A stretch of 43,002 nt of DNA, taken from NCBI GenBank assembly GCA_947585065.1, contig CANPWX010000002.1, forward strand, positions 1-43,002, written 5' to 3'. This DNA is from an uncultured Bacilli bacterium (GTDB lineage Bacteria > Bacillota_I > Bacilli_A > RF39 > UBA660). The number at the start of each line of letters is the position of its first letter. The stretch's first letter is position 1. The translations under genes and the position numbers were made by a program. The notes beneath the pieces are model-generated. The model did not search any database. It was given only the letters and a program-made list of their open reading frames with translations, and had not been told where the DNA came from. Positions 14,261 to 23,516 of this stretch are shown here, in pieces.

Positions 14261-14386
14261 ATGAACAATGAAGTGATATCTTATAAGTTTGATGTTGTAA
14301 GTAAAATCAATAGTGTGTATTTATCTGTTTTTGTGTCGCTCAAAGAGAGAAAGTTCTTAAGAAGGATTATCTCTCTTTTTTCCTAA
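14261..14386 (+). CDS. Leader peptide (41 residues)
   Basis: Starts MNNEVISYKFDVVSKINS and ends RRIISLFS, with a purine-rich GGTGGTGTG eight bases upstream as a possible ribosome binding site. The last 15 codons form the 5' arm, loop and 3' arm of the terminator hairpin. No run of a single regulatory amino acid is obvious. It may be a true small protein or only a translation sensor. Confidence 0.4.
   Translation: MNNEVISYKFDVVSKINSVYLSVFVSLKERKFLRRIISLFS
14342..14381 (+). terminator. Intrinsic terminator (attenuator) in the leader
   Basis: 9-bp stem AAAGAGAGA / TCTCTCTTT, 19-base loop with an inner TTCTTAAGAA palindrome, then T6. It lies between the upstream promoter and the 14411 gene, so it must be read through for that gene to be made. 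Confidence 0.65.
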
Positions 14387-14410
14387 TTAACTAGGAAAGC
14401 AGGGGGGTTA

Positions 14411-14899
14411 ATGGAACAAAAACTAATTACGTTTGAGTACAAACTAGAAGATGATATGATCGACAATGCGTTACTTCCAGATAATGAGATTAAACAATAT
14501 GATTTAGACAAATGTTATTTAGAAGTAAAGAAAAAAGTAGAGGAATTTATTTTAGATCAATTTAATTTTCCTCAGATTCCAAAGCCACAAATTACAACAT
14601 CGTATGAGGTAAGATATGAGTATTTTGTTAGTAAGGCAACAGACAAAGTGGGAAACTATATTGAAAAAAAGATTGATAAAGAACAAGAAATCATAAAACT
14701 TTATCAGGAGATTTCAAATAGTTTAACCTTGCTAAGTCGAGGAGAGTTTACATATTTTCTGGAATGTTTGTATTTCAATAAAAAAGAATCTGTTGTCATT
14801 GATAAGTTAGAAACAACAAGATACTATTTTAATCCTATCAAGCAAAGCTGTATTGTAAAATTGGCAAAAGCTTGGAAAATAGCGAAAAAAAGAACATAA
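14411..14899 (+). CDS. ArpU/sigma-region-4-like transcriptional regulator
   Basis: A 162-residue protein. The N-terminal 100 residues are charged and helical. The C-terminal ~60 (LLSRGEFTYFLECLYFNKKE..VIDKLETTRYYFNPIKQSC) have the spacing of a sigma-70-region-4-like helix-turn-helix, as in the ArpU/RinA late-gene activators of phages and related elements. The ribosome binding site is a run of six G (AGGGGGG). Its expression passes through a leader attenuator, and the next transcript downstream has the repeated ICE promoter at 14986. The likely job is to turn on the transfer operon (inference). Family assignment is moderate. Confidence 0.6.
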   Translation: MEQKLITFEYKLEDDMIDNALLPDNEIKQYDLDKCYLEVKKKVEEFILDQFNFPQIPKPQITTSYEVRYEYFVSKATDKVGNYIEKKIDKEQEIIKLYQEISNSLTLLSRGEFTYFLECLYFNKKESVVIDKLETTRYYFNPIKQSCIVKLAKAWKIAKKRT

Positions 14900-14922
14900 C
14901 GAATGAAGTAGTTATGTTTTTT
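14893..14922 (+). terminator. Terminator overlapping the stop of the regulator gene
   Basis: AACATAAC (14893-14900) / GTTATGTT (14911-14918) followed by T5. The stop codon TAA is within the 5' arm. Confidence 0.7.
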
Positions 14923-14985
14923 TATATGAAAGGAGTGATGGAAGTGTATAAAAAACAGAAAATCCCATAAAAACTCAAAAAGGTG

Positions 14986-15014
14986 TTGACTTTTTGAACA
15001 ATTAGAGTGATATA
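14986..15014 (+). promoter_or_regulatory. Repeated ICE promoter, copy B, before the transfer operon
   Basis: TTGACT (14986-14991), 17-base spacer ending ATTAGAGT, GATATA (15009-15014). Copies A (1809) and C (40046) share the -35, the spacing and the spacer sequence. After it come AGCTATT/AATAGCT repeats (about 15040-15056) that could form a hairpin, then the 15092 gene. Confidence 0.6.
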
Positions 15015-15091
15015 TTATCTATAAGAAATTTGTGCTTAAAAGCTATTAAATAGCTATTAGAGTAGAGTGATGAAAGGATTTGAGGAGTTAT

Positions 15092-15904
15092 ATGAGAAAA
15101 AAAGAAACAAGTGCTAAAACTTGCAAAAATAAAGCTTTAATTTATACTATGGTAATTGTTATTATAATAGGTATAACTGTATTTAGTGTAGTACTTTGTA
15201 GAAAATATAGTAATGTGAATAGAAATACAGAAGAAACTAAAACTGAAAATGAAAAAGCAGAATTTGAAGAAAACGAAAAGTTGAATGAAGAATTAGAAAA
15301 ACAAGAAACTTCTAAGAAATCTGAAAATGAAGTAAATCAAAACAATGTAGTGAATCAAGAAAATATTACAAATAAAAAAGATGACACTTCAACTAGCAAT
15401 CAAAGTAACAGTACTGGAAATACTTCAAATAAAGAGACACAAAGTAATACTCCGAATAAAAATCAAACCACAACTACGAATGATACTAGTACAAACAAAA
15501 ATCAAAATACCACTACAAATAATAATACAACAAGTACCAATCAAAATAATACTACAAATAGCAATAGCTCAAATAAACAGGAAAGTACTACGGAAAATAC
15601 CACTACAACTACAAACTCAAATTCTAAAAATGAACAAGAAGAAAACAAAACTACTTCAGAAAAGGAAACACCAAAAGAACAACCGACTTGTCAATCTAAA
15701 AAATTTGTTTCCAAATGGTTTAGAGCAGATTTTTCCTCTATGGAAGAATGTATAGCTATAGGAAATAAATATTTGGAGACAGGATTATATGGATTTAATT
15801 GTGATTATGAAACTGATGACTGTGGTACATTTTATTATATGCTCAGTTTGTATGATCATGAAGGTACGAACTATTTAGATTATAGAGAAGTACCATTACC
15901 TTAA
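15092..15904 (+). CDS. Surface protein with Thr/Asn-rich stalk and Cys-rich C-terminal domain
   Basis: The ATG at 15092 has GAGGAG four bases upstream and gives 270 residues. A membrane helix lies at about residues 15-34. Residues about 45-195 are low complexity, first Glu/Lys/Asn then Thr/Asn/Ser-rich, a typical extended stalk with no fold. The last ~65 residues hold a small domain with four or five Cys (PTCQSKKF.. MEECIA.. GFNCDY.. DDCGTF), probably disulfide-bonded outside the cell. It is the first gene after the repeated promoter and just before the adhesin, so a donor-surface role in mating is likely but not shown. Confidence 0.75.
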   Translation: MRKKETSAKTCKNKALIYTMVIVIIIGITVFSVVLCRKYSNVNRNTEETKTENEKAEFEENEKLNEELEKQETSKKSENEVNQNNVVNQENITNKKDDTSTSNQSNSTGNTSNKETQSNTPNKNQTTTTNDTSTNKNQNTTTNNNTTSTNQNNTTNSNSSNKQESTTENTTTTTNSNSKNEQEENKTTSEKETPKEQPTCQSKKFVSKWFRADFSSMEECIAIGNKYLETGLYGFNCDYETDDCGTFYYMLSLYDHEGTNYLDYREVPLP

Positions 15905-15930
15905 ATCAGTGAAATACTGATTTTTTTTAA
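15903..15930 (+). terminator. Terminator or attenuator between surface protein and adhesin
   Basis: AAATCAGT (15903-15910) / ACTGATTT (15916-15923) followed by a T run. It overlaps the end of the surface protein gene. Since the adhesin starts 34 bases later with no clear promoter, read-through probably sets the lower level of the genes beyond. Confidence 0.7.
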
Positions 15931-15956
15931 AATAAAATGAATGAGGGGGAATAATA

Positions 15957-18900
15957 TTGAAAAAAATAGGAAAATTTTTAAAAATTGGTTGCATAGCAAC
16001 TTTTTTATTTGGTTTTTTCTCATTTTTAAATCCTATGCGAACTTCAGCATTAACAGATATACTTATTAAAGATGGAGGAGAACAGTTAGATGACTTTGCT
16101 TTTTATAAACATAAAACAACTCCATCACTTGCACGGTCGCATAGAATAGAAATGATGAAAATGCAAAATTCTAATAAATTTGTTTATTGTATTCAACCAG
16201 GAACTTCAGTCTATGATGAATATTCTTATGATGGTTATATGAGTGATTATGAAGTTGTAGCAAATTTATCTCCAGAACAATGGAGAATGATTTCATTAAT
16301 TGCATATTATGGGTTTGAATACGTAGACAAAGAGGCAAATATAGATCATACTGCCTCAAAATGGTATTCGGTTACTCAAATGCTCATTTGGCAATATGCT
16401 ACTACTGAGTTTGAAATATATTTTTCAAAGAGTATCAGAAATGAAAGAATAGAAAAATATACTGAGGAGACTGCAGAAGTTTTAAGATTAGTAGAAGAAC
16501 ATTCTAAAAAGCCAAATCTTGGAAACAATATAGTAGCATATTTAGGTAGTAATCTAGTGATAAATGATAGCAATAACGTATTAAAAGGATATAAAATCAT
16601 ATCTTCAAATAATGTGAATGCTACTATTGATGGAAATCAATTAAAAATTACACCAAATAGTAAAGGGGATTTTTCTATCACATTTCAGAAAGAATTTAAT
16701 AAATATGATGGATTACCTATAGTTTATACGAATGCTACAAGTCAAAATGTAATGGCAAAAGGTAATTTGGATCCGAATAGTTTTATGATAACTGGAACCG
16801 TTAAAACAGGGGGATTAGAATTAAAAAAGTATGATTCTATCAACAAAAGTTGTACTCCACAAAAAGATGGAAGTTTATCTGGTAGTGTATATAAATTATA
16901 CAAAGAAGATGGAACTTTTGTACAAGATCTAATAATTGGTACGGATTGTTCTGCTAGTGCAGACAACTTAGATGTCGGAAAATATTATGTATTAGAAAGT
17001 AAAGCAGGAATACGTTATGAATTAGATACCGAAAAACATTATTTTACACTTAGTGCAGAAAATCCTCATGCAAGTCTAACAGTTTATGATAAACCTATAT
17101 TTGGAAACCTAAAATTGAAAAAATATGATTCTATTACCAAAAAATGTACTCCACAAAAAGATGGAAGTTTATCAGGTGCTATCTATAAATTATATAAATC
17201 CGATGGAACTTTTATCCAAGATCTGGAAATTAACTCTAATTGTGAAGCAACGGCAAACAATTTGGATATTGGCAAATATTATATTAAAGAAAGTAAGGCA
17301 GGAATACGTTACGAATTAGATCTAACACAACATGATTTTGAAATTTCATTAAATCAATTAAATGCAGAATTAACTGTGTATGAAAAACCAGTTTTTGGTG
17401 AATTACATTTAAGAAAAGTGGATGCTACAACAAATACTTGTGTATCTCAAAAAAATTCTAGTCTAGCAAATGCCGTTTATAAACTATATAAAGAAACTGG
17501 CGAATTTGTACAAGACTTAGTAATTAATTCTGAATGTGAAGCAAGTGCAAGTAATTTAGATGTCGGAAGATATTACATTCAAGAATCTCAAAGTGGATTG
17601 CATTATGAGATCGATCCTGAAAAATATTATTTTGATATCACGGCTAGTAAAATGGTAATGGAACTAACAGTAAAAGATGTTCCTATGTTTGGACAAGTAT
17701 CTATTAAAAAACACGATTCTCAAACAAATAGTTGTAATGCAAGAGGTGCTGCAACGCTAGCGGGTGCAGTTTATGGAATTTATGATGAAGAAAACAATTT
17801 AGTTACAAAATTAACAATTGATACTAACTGTTTTGCAGAAAGTGAAAAAAATCTTGTTATTGGAAATTATTATTTAAAAGAATTAACAGCACCAAGAGGA
17901 TATAAATTAGATACAGAAAAACATTTCTTTAGTATTACAGAAGATAATTATAAAACAGAATATGAAATTACATTAACAGATAAAGTTTATACAACAACAT
18001 TAGTCATTAATAAAACTTATCTTCTTGAAAATGGAGTTAAAGCAGAAGTAGGAGCGACATTTGATATTATTTCTAAAACAACTGGGAAAGTAGTTGCAAC
18101 GATTACTATTGATGAGTCTGCAACTGGAAGTGTAGAACTTCCTTATGATAATTATATAATACGACAAACAAAAACTAAAAGTGGTTATAAAAAGTCCGAA
18201 GATATTGACTTTAAAGTTGATGAAAATGTTCAAGAAAAAGAATACGTTACATTAATGAATGAACCATACTTAGCTAGAGTAAAAGTGAAAAAAGTCGATT
18301 CTAAAGGAAAAGATATTCCAATGAAAGGTATCCGTTTTAAAATATTTGATATCACAAATAATAAATATATTTGTCAGACAATTTCTTATCCTACACAAAT
18401 GAATGTATGTGAATTTGAAACAGATGAAAAAGGAGAGTTTATCACTCCAAAAGAGTTATATCCAGGTAACTATCGTTTGGAAGAAGTAGATCAAGTTTTG
18501 AATGGTTATTTATGGAATCCAAATGGATTAGAATTTACAATTGATGAAAATACAAAAACAGTTACAGATAAGGATTTAGGAGAAATTCTAAATATGGTTT
18601 TTGAAAATGAAGAAGTAACTGGTAAAATTGAAATTCAAAAAACTGGAGAACAAGTCGTAATTGAGAATGGCGAATTCACTTATGTTGATATACCACTACC
18701 TAATATTACTTTCGGTTTATATGATGATGAAAGTAACTTGATTGATACTTATACTACCGATGAACGAGGTAGAATTGTTATTGAAGATTTAAAATTAGGT
18801 AAATATGTACTTAAAGAATTAAAAACTGATGATAAATATGTTCTTGATGAAAAAGAATATAACATCGAGTTAAAATATAAGGATCAATACACAGCTGTTA

Positions 18901-20135
18901 TTACAGAAACATTTACTTTGAAAAATTACTTAAAGAAGGGAAATTTAGATTTTTCTAAAACAGATTTAGTTACTGGTGAAGAAATTCCAAATGTCAAAAT
19001 AGAAGTGTATACTGAAAATGATGAATTGATTTATAGTGGCATTACGGATGAAGAGGGTAAAATTACCATTGAAGAATTATCTGTTGGTAAATATTACATT
19101 CTTGAAAAAGAAGCTGCAACAGGATATCTTATTACTGATGAAAAAGTCTTTTTTGAGATTAAAGAAAACGGTGAGATAGTAAAGGCAGAAATGAAGGATA
19201 AACCTATCACAGGAAAACTAGAATTTACAAAAACCGACTTTGTTACTGGTGAGGTTATCCCTAATACTGTGATTGAAATTTACACAGAAAATGATGAGCT
19301 AATCTATACTGGAAAAACAGATGAAATTGGAAAGATTACCATTGAGGAGTTAAGATATGGAAAATATTACATCTTAGAAAAAGAGGCAGCTACTGGATAT
19401 CTTATTACTGATGAAAAAGTCCTTTTTGAAATTAAAGAAAACGATGAGATAGTAAAGGCAGAAATGAAAGATAAACCTATTACTGGAAAACTAGAATTCA
19501 CAAAAACAGACTTATCCACTTCGGAAGCTTTACCTAATACTTTAATTGAGATTTATACAGATAAGGGCAAACTTGTTTTTAGTGGACGAACTGATGAAAA
19601 CGGAGATATCACTATTCAAGAACTAGTTTATGGAAAATATTGTCTATATGAGACAGAAGCACCAGAGGGTTATGTTCTTAATGAAGAACCACTTTGTTTT
19701 GAAATTACAAAAGATGGAGAAATCATTAAAGCAAAAATGAAAGATGAAAGAATAAAAGGAAATATGAAATTTTATAAAACCGATGAGAATGGCAATCCTT
19801 TAAAAGGAGTAACTATCCAATTGTCTAAAGAAGATGGAACAGAAATAGGTGAGTATATCACGGATGAAAATGGCATCGTATATGTTGAAAATTTAGAATA
19901 CGGAAATTACTTTATTACAGAAATTGCCACGATTGAAGGATACGATTTAAGTGATGAAATTATTTCTTTTTCAATAAAAGATAATGAAGTTACTTTAGAA
20001 CTTAATATGGTTAATGTTCATCTTCCACAAACTGGATTAAAAGATTATGAAAAGATGATTGGCAATATGTTACTTTTAATTGGTAGCATTTTATTGCTTA
20101 TTACTATGAAAAAGAAAATTAAAAAAACAAATTAA
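15957..20135 (+). CDS. Thioester-domain adhesin with SpaA/Cna_B repeats and LPQTG anchor
   Basis: A 1392-residue protein starting at TTG 15957, nine bases after GAGGGGG. After a signal peptide (cleavage near SA-LT, residue 31) comes a thioester domain: Cys78 in VYCIQPG and Gln141 in VTQMLIWQ are the expected partners of the internal thioester that bonds to host or cell surfaces. From about residue 280 onward there are about eleven SpaA/Cna_B-type beta repeats. The first four carry paired Cys (KKYDSINKSC...TDC) and the last group opens G(K/N)LxFxKTD, with Lys and Glu positions suited to isopeptide bonds. LPQTG, a hydrophobic helix and a basic tail end the protein. It would be sorted by the sortase at 33593 and hold cells together during mating (inference). 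Confidence 0.92.
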   Translation: MKKIGKFLKIGCIATFLFGFFSFLNPMRTSALTDILIKDGGEQLDDFAFYKHKTTPSLARSHRIEMMKMQNSNKFVYCIQPGTSVYDEYSYDGYMSDYEVVANLSPEQWRMISLIAYYGFEYVDKEANIDHTASKWYSVTQMLIWQYATTEFEIYFSKSIRNERIEKYTEETAEVLRLVEEHSKKPNLGNNIVAYLGSNLVINDSNNVLKGYKIISSNNVNATIDGNQLKITPNSKGDFSITFQKEFNKYDGLPIVYTNATSQNVMAKGNLDPNSFMITGTVKTGGLELKKYDSINKSCTPQKDGSLSGSVYKLYKEDGTFVQDLIIGTDCSASADNLDVGKYYVLESKAGIRYELDTEKHYFTLSAENPHASLTVYDKPIFGNLKLKKYDSITKKCTPQKDGSLSGAIYKLYKSDGTFIQDLEINSNCEATANNLDIGKYYIKESKAGIRYELDLTQHDFEISLNQLNAELTVYEKPVFGELHLRKVDATTNTCVSQKNSSLANAVYKLYKETGEFVQDLVINSECEASASNLDVGRYYIQESQSGLHYEIDPEKYYFDITASKMVMELTVKDVPMFGQVSIKKHDSQTNSCNARGAATLAGAVYGIYDEENNLVTKLTIDTNCFAESEKNLVIGNYYLKELTAPRGYKLDTEKHFFSITEDNYKTEYEITLTDKVYTTTLVINKTYLLENGVKAEVGATFDIISKTTGKVVATITIDESATGSVELPYDNYIIRQTKTKSGYKKSEDIDFKVDENVQEKEYVTLMNEPYLARVKVKKVDSKGKDIPMKGIRFKIFDITNNKYICQTISYPTQMNVCEFETDEKGEFITPKELYPGNYRLEEVDQVLNGYLWNPNGLEFTIDENTKTVTDKDLGEILNMVFENEEVTGKIEIQKTGEQVVIENGEFTYVDIPLPNITFGLYDDESNLIDTYTTDERGRIVIEDLKLGKYVLKELKTDDKYVLDEKEYNIELKYKDQYTAVITETFTLKNYLKKGNLDFSKTDLVTGEEIPNVKIEVYTENDELIYSGITDEEGKITIEELSVGKYYILEKEAATGYLITDEKVFFEIKENGEIVKAEMKDKPITGKLEFTKTDFVTGEVIPNTVIEIYTENDELIYTGKTDEIGKITIEELRYGKYYILEKEAATGYLITDEKVLFEIKENDEIVKAEMKDKPITGKLEFTKTDLSTSEALPNTLIEIYTDKGKLVFSGRTDENGDITIQELVYGKYCLYETEAPEGYVLNEEPLCFEITKDGEIIKAKMKDERIKGNMKFYKTDENGNPLKGVTIQLSKEDGTEIGEYITDENGIVYVENLEYGNYFITEIATIEGYDLSDEIISFSIKDNEVTLELNMVNVHLPQTGLKDYEKMIGNMLLLIGSILLLITMKKKIKKTN

Positions 20136-20148
20136 TAAATCAAAAAAA

Positions 20149-20190
20149 GGACTTTCTTTTCTGATTTAGAAGATTAGAAAGTCTTTTTTT
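20149..20190. terminator. Terminator after the adhesin gene
   Basis: GACTTTCT (20150-20157) / AGAAAGTC (20176-20183) flanked by A7 and T7, so it may work both ways. The transfer genes downstream must be reached by read-through or a promoter I cannot place. Confidence 0.75.
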
Positions 20191-20218
20191 CTATTTTTAT
20201 AAAAAGGGGGGGATTTAT

Positions 20219-20554
20219 ATGTATGAAAATAATATTAAAATAAGTGGTCGAATATCAAGTATTTCAGATATACACACAACTTCAAGTGGAAAGGAATTCT
20301 GTTATATAAATATTGCTCAAAATGGTAGAGATAATAAAGGAAGATTTTATTCTGTTTATTTATCTGATAAACAATTAGAAGATTTTCAAAATCGAAACTA
20401 TAAGATTGGAGATCCTATTCGTTTGGTAGGAAGATTAGATTTTTATCAAAAAGATGGAAGAAATAATTATCAAATTAGACCTTATGAATTTTTAGATATA
20501 GAAAGTAGTAAGGAATCAGATATTACTGACACAGAACAAAATTTAGAATTATAA
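20219..20554 (+). CDS. Single-stranded-DNA-binding-like (OB-fold) protein
   Basis: A 111-residue protein whose pattern (NNIKISGRISS..., GKEFCYINIAQNGRDNKGRF, GDPIRLVGRL, NNYQIRPYEF) follows the beta-strands of SSB-type OB folds, with an acidic tail (ESDITDTEQNLEL). It is shorter than chromosomal SSB and lacks the DDDIPF tail. SSB homologues are common in conjugative elements and coat the incoming strand. The ribosome binding site is AAGGGGGGG. It opens the core transfer gene cluster. Confidence 0.75.
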   Translation: MYENNIKISGRISSISDIHTTSSGKEFCYINIAQNGRDNKGRFYSVYLSDKQLEDFQNRNYKIGDPIRLVGRLDFYQKDGRNNYQIRPYEFLDIESSKESDITDTEQNLEL

Positions 20555-20563
20555 GGAGGCATT

Positions 20564-21064
20564 ATGAAATATTTTATAACAGATACGAAAAGCAAAGAAG
20601 AAAAATATTCATGGAATAAATTAGGAATTTATTGTTATGATTTAAGATACTTAGATGATCATTGGACTGAAATTTACTCTATTGAGAACTTAGTTATTGT
20701 AAATCATTATGGTTGCTTATTAACCAATGAAGAAATTAAACTAGGAAAAGAGTATCCAAATGATTTTATGCTATTTGAAGAATTTAAAAAAAATAATGAA
20801 GAAGTAAAAAGTATTGAAGAATTAAATAAATCTATTGAAGATTATGGAGTAATCGATTTATCAAATGAAGAAATGATTGATTATGAGTTATTAGTAAGAA
20901 TGAAATTAACTAAAAAAGATTTTAAATTAATCAAAAAGAAATCATTAAAAGCTCAAGAAAAATATATTTGTAATTATTATCATTCTAATGCAGACTTTGT
21001 GTTAATTCATAAGTATGATAGTGTTTACCAAATTATACATTTATTAAGGAATACTTATGCTTAG
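20564..21064 (+). CDS. Hypothetical ICE protein
   Basis: A 166-residue soluble, acidic protein with no signal peptide or membrane helix. It begins KYFITDTKSKEEKYSWNKLG and has Tyr-rich strands, then a charged helical region. AAGGAGG lies upstream, and the ATG is nine bases after the SSB stop codon; its end overlaps the next gene. I do not recognise a family. Its place between SSB and VirB2-like genes suggests a DNA-handling or regulatory role. Confidence 0.7.
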   Translation: MKYFITDTKSKEEKYSWNKLGIYCYDLRYLDDHWTEIYSIENLVIVNHYGCLLTNEEIKLGKEYPNDFMLFEEFKKNNEEVKSIEELNKSIEDYGVIDLSNEEMIDYELLVRMKLTKKDFKLIKKKSLKAQEKYICNYYHSNADFVLIHKYDSVYQIIHLLRNTYA

Positions 21065-21707
21065 AAAAGGTGAAATTTTTTTAGGAAAAGACCATCAAAA
21101 GTATGTGTTTTTAGGATATCAAACAAAGAATAGAGTTTATTGTTTAGGAAAAAGTTTCTCTCATAATAATGAAATATTAGTTTTAGATACAAAATATATA
21201 TTACAAGAATTAGAGGAAAAAGATGAGACTATAAAAACCATGCCCTGGTTATATGAAGATTTAGAAGAATACAAAAATTCTACTTTAGAAGATAAATTAG
21301 ATACTTTTTTTGCAAATTTAAATCAAGAGTATAGTCAAAGAAAAGAGGAAACTGAAGAAATCTTTCATTTTAAAAAGATCAAAGGACTTGTAAGGGGGCA
21401 AGTTTCATATCAAAAGGAAGAAACTTTTGATGTGATAGGGTTTATTGTAGAATCAGAAATTTATAAAAAGAATAAAAAGGTTAAAAATTGTAATGGGTTT
21501 ATTTCAATTTATCATTCAAAGTGTGATTTATTAGCACCAATGAATTTTCTTGAAGAAGAAAATAAGATGAAATTTTATAATGGTGAGAATTATGTATTAG
21601 TAAAAGAAATTATAAAAAGTGAGAAAGAAATTCTAAAATATATAATAGAAAATCATTATAGCAATTATTTTATGAATGCTGTTCCAATTAAGGAAAAAGT
21701 ACTATAG
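21057..21707 (+). CDS. Hypothetical ICE protein
   Basis: A 216-residue soluble protein whose start overlaps the previous stop by eight bases (coupled translation). The first ~40 residues (KGEIFLGKDHQKYVFLGYQT) look like a small beta domain, and residues 60-110 are charged and helical. No membrane helix, no catalytic motif. Family unknown. Confidence 0.7.
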   Translation: MLRKGEIFLGKDHQKYVFLGYQTKNRVYCLGKSFSHNNEILVLDTKYILQELEEKDETIKTMPWLYEDLEEYKNSTLEDKLDTFFANLNQEYSQRKEETEEIFHFKKIKGLVRGQVSYQKEETFDVIGFIVESEIYKKNKKVKNCNGFISIYHSKCDLLAPMNFLEEENKMKFYNGENYVLVKEIIKSEKEILKYIIENHYSNYFMNAVPIKEKVL

Positions 21708-21725
21708 ATAAGGGGGTTAGATAAA

Positions 21726-22004
21726 ATGAAATTTAAATTATTAGCAGAAGGAATTGAAAAACTAGAGGGTGGTACGTATAGTATTGAAAAAATCTTAGAA
21801 GTAATACAAAATATTACAGGTTGGGCAATTCGTGTAGGTATTGCACTTGCAGGGTTATCACTCGTGATAGGCTTTGTTTGGTATACAGTCGTTGATGTAG
21901 ATCAAAAAGCTAGGGTAAAACAACGTATTATACAAACTCTTCTAGGAATTATGGGAATTATATTAGCAGTCTCTTTGGTTAATATTATTATTGATTTATT
22001 TTAG
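21726..22004 (+). CDS. VirB2/TrbC-like small membrane protein
   Basis: A 92-residue protein with two membrane helices (about residues 34-54 and 68-90) joined by a short basic loop (DQKARVKQR). Size, two-helix plan and position just before the VirB6-like gene fit the VirB2/TrbC pilin-like subunit of Gram-positive type IV secretion systems. The ribosome binding site is AGGGGG. Confidence 0.7.
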   Translation: MKFKLLAEGIEKLEGGTYSIEKILEVIQNITGWAIRVGIALAGLSLVIGFVWYTVVDVDQKARVKQRIIQTLLGIMGIILAVSLVNIIIDLF

Positions 22005-22012
22005 GAGTTTTT

Positions 22013-23515
22013 ATGATATTAAAAGCAATTGATTTATTAAGAGAACTCGGCTGGGGTGTAGTAAGTTTAATTTATAATTTTATAGATACCATTTATGATG
22101 TGATTTTAAAAATTGATGAACTAGATATTATAGGGACAATGTCTGGAAATAATATGTTCAAAAATTTTCATTCTTCCATTGTAGTAATTGCACTTACAGT
22201 TTTTGCACTTTTTGTCACATGGCAATTTGTAAAAAAAATTATTGAACCAGATGAAGGAGCTAGTTTTAGTCAAATTCTGTATGAAAGCTTTAAATGTGGA
22301 ATTTTAGTTTTACTTTCTACTTTTTTATTTATACAAATTACTACATTTTCTATTCAATTATCTGGTTTTGTTGGCAATTTTATTCAAAATCAAGAAAATA
22401 CATCTTTGGGTACTTCACTTTTAACTAACTATATTCAATTTTCTAATGGTTACAAAAATAGTGAAACCTTTGAAAATGATAATTATGAGAATATGTTAAA
22501 AGATGGAAGTTATGGTGCTGATCAACATTATAACGATAAGTATGTCAAGAAAGACCATTGGATACGATCCGATGAAAGAGATTATAAATATGATATTAAT
22601 TGGATTATGGCTTGTTTATGTGGCGGTTTCTTTCTTTATGCTTTAGTTTTTGCCTCGATTATGCTCGCCAAACGACAATTAGAATTTTTATTTTTATTTC
22701 TAATTTCACCAATAGTCTTTGCAACTAGTGTTTGCAACAAACAAAGAAGAAATGCTTTAGTAGAACAATTGGTTTCTTTAACAGTACAAGCAACCGCAGT
22801 TATGCTTATAATTGGAATTACCTCTTTACTTGCAGGTAGAATTAATGCTACTCACTTTTTCGATAATACATTTCAGAATATGATTACAAAATCTGTTTTG
22901 TATATGGGTAGTGCCATTTTTCTATTAAATGGTAGTCAAACAATCAATCGTTTTATTGGAAGTAATGTAAGTGCTAATTCTGGAAGAGAACAACTTATGT
23001 CTTTAATGGGTTTTGGAAGAATGGCTAAAGCAGGAGGACTTATGACCGCTGGAGTAGGACTTATGGGTGCAGGTGCAGTTACTAAAGGAGTAAATGCAGG
23101 AGTAAAAAAAACTGGAATTGCAAGAAAGTTTGGTGATGTTTCCAATCATTTATTAAGTACTATAGGAAGTGGTATTGCAGGGTTTGCCAATAATATTGCA
23201 TATAGTAAATTGCCAGATGGATCAAAGATTTATAATTCAAGCGGGATAATAAATAAGGGAATACAAAATATAGGTTACTCTATTAAAGAACACGGATTAA
23301 ATATGTCTTACAATGCAAATAAAAGAAATGCCAATTATGAAGGGCTAGGAATCAATAAAAAAATATCTTCGGGAACATCTATAGCAATGAAAGAAGGACT
23401 AAAAGTCGCATTAAATCAAGTACCAGCAATCAAACGAGTGAATTGGAATCCATATCTTTACAAAAAACAACAAAATATAACAGAGAATTTTTCTAAAAAT
23501 AGAAAGGAGCTTTAA
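22013..23515 (+). CDS. VirB6/TrbL-like polytopic channel protein
   Basis: A 500-residue protein with about six to seven membrane helices in the first 320 residues (for example FHSSIVVIALTVFALFVTWQ, ILVLLSTFLFIQ, LFLFLISPIVFATSV) and a long Gly/Ala/Asn-rich soluble tail after about residue 330 (GLMTAGVGLMGAGAVTKGVN). This plan is that of VirB6/TrbL inner-membrane channel components. It starts 8 bases after the VirB2-like stop with GGAG. Confidence 0.8.
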   Translation: MILKAIDLLRELGWGVVSLIYNFIDTIYDVILKIDELDIIGTMSGNNMFKNFHSSIVVIALTVFALFVTWQFVKKIIEPDEGASFSQILYESFKCGILVLLSTFLFIQITTFSIQLSGFVGNFIQNQENTSLGTSLLTNYIQFSNGYKNSETFENDNYENMLKDGSYGADQHYNDKYVKKDHWIRSDERDYKYDINWIMACLCGGFFLYALVFASIMLAKRQLEFLFLFLISPIVFATSVCNKQRRNALVEQLVSLTVQATAVMLIIGITSLLAGRINATHFFDNTFQNMITKSVLYMGSAIFLLNGSQTINRFIGSNVSANSGREQLMSLMGFGRMAKAGGLMTAGVGLMGAGAVTKGVNAGVKKTGIARKFGDVSNHLLSTIGSGIAGFANNIAYSKLPDGSKIYNSSGIINKGIQNIGYSIKEHGLNMSYNANKRNANYEGLGINKKISSGTSIAMKEGLKVALNQVPAIKRVNWNPYLYKKQQNITENFSKNRKEL

Positions 23516-23516
23516 T

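Larger units (their letters stand above)
14143..14390 (+). promoter_or_regulatory. Leader region with attenuator before the ArpU-like regulator
   Basis: A TTGACA (about 14148-14153) is followed by TATATA-type sequence near 14177. A 41-codon leader ORF runs 14261-14386. Its end overlaps a hairpin, AAAGAGAGA (14342-14350) / TCTCTCTTT (14370-14378), followed by a T run, that is, an intrinsic terminator. The next gene starts 24 bases after the leader stop. A ribosome moving or stalled on the leader would break or allow the terminator, the usual attenuation logic. Confidence 0.5.

Noticed and set aside
15381..15755. 124-residue ORF overlapping the Thr/Asn-rich surface protein
   Set aside because: A shadow of the repetitive ACA/AAT codons in the real frame; its Ile/Gln/Lys-rich product resembles nothing.
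15957..20135. Prophage or pilus operon suggested by the LPQTG protein and ArpU-like gene
   Set aside because: No capsid, tail, terminase or major pilin genes are present, while the type IV secretion set is complete.
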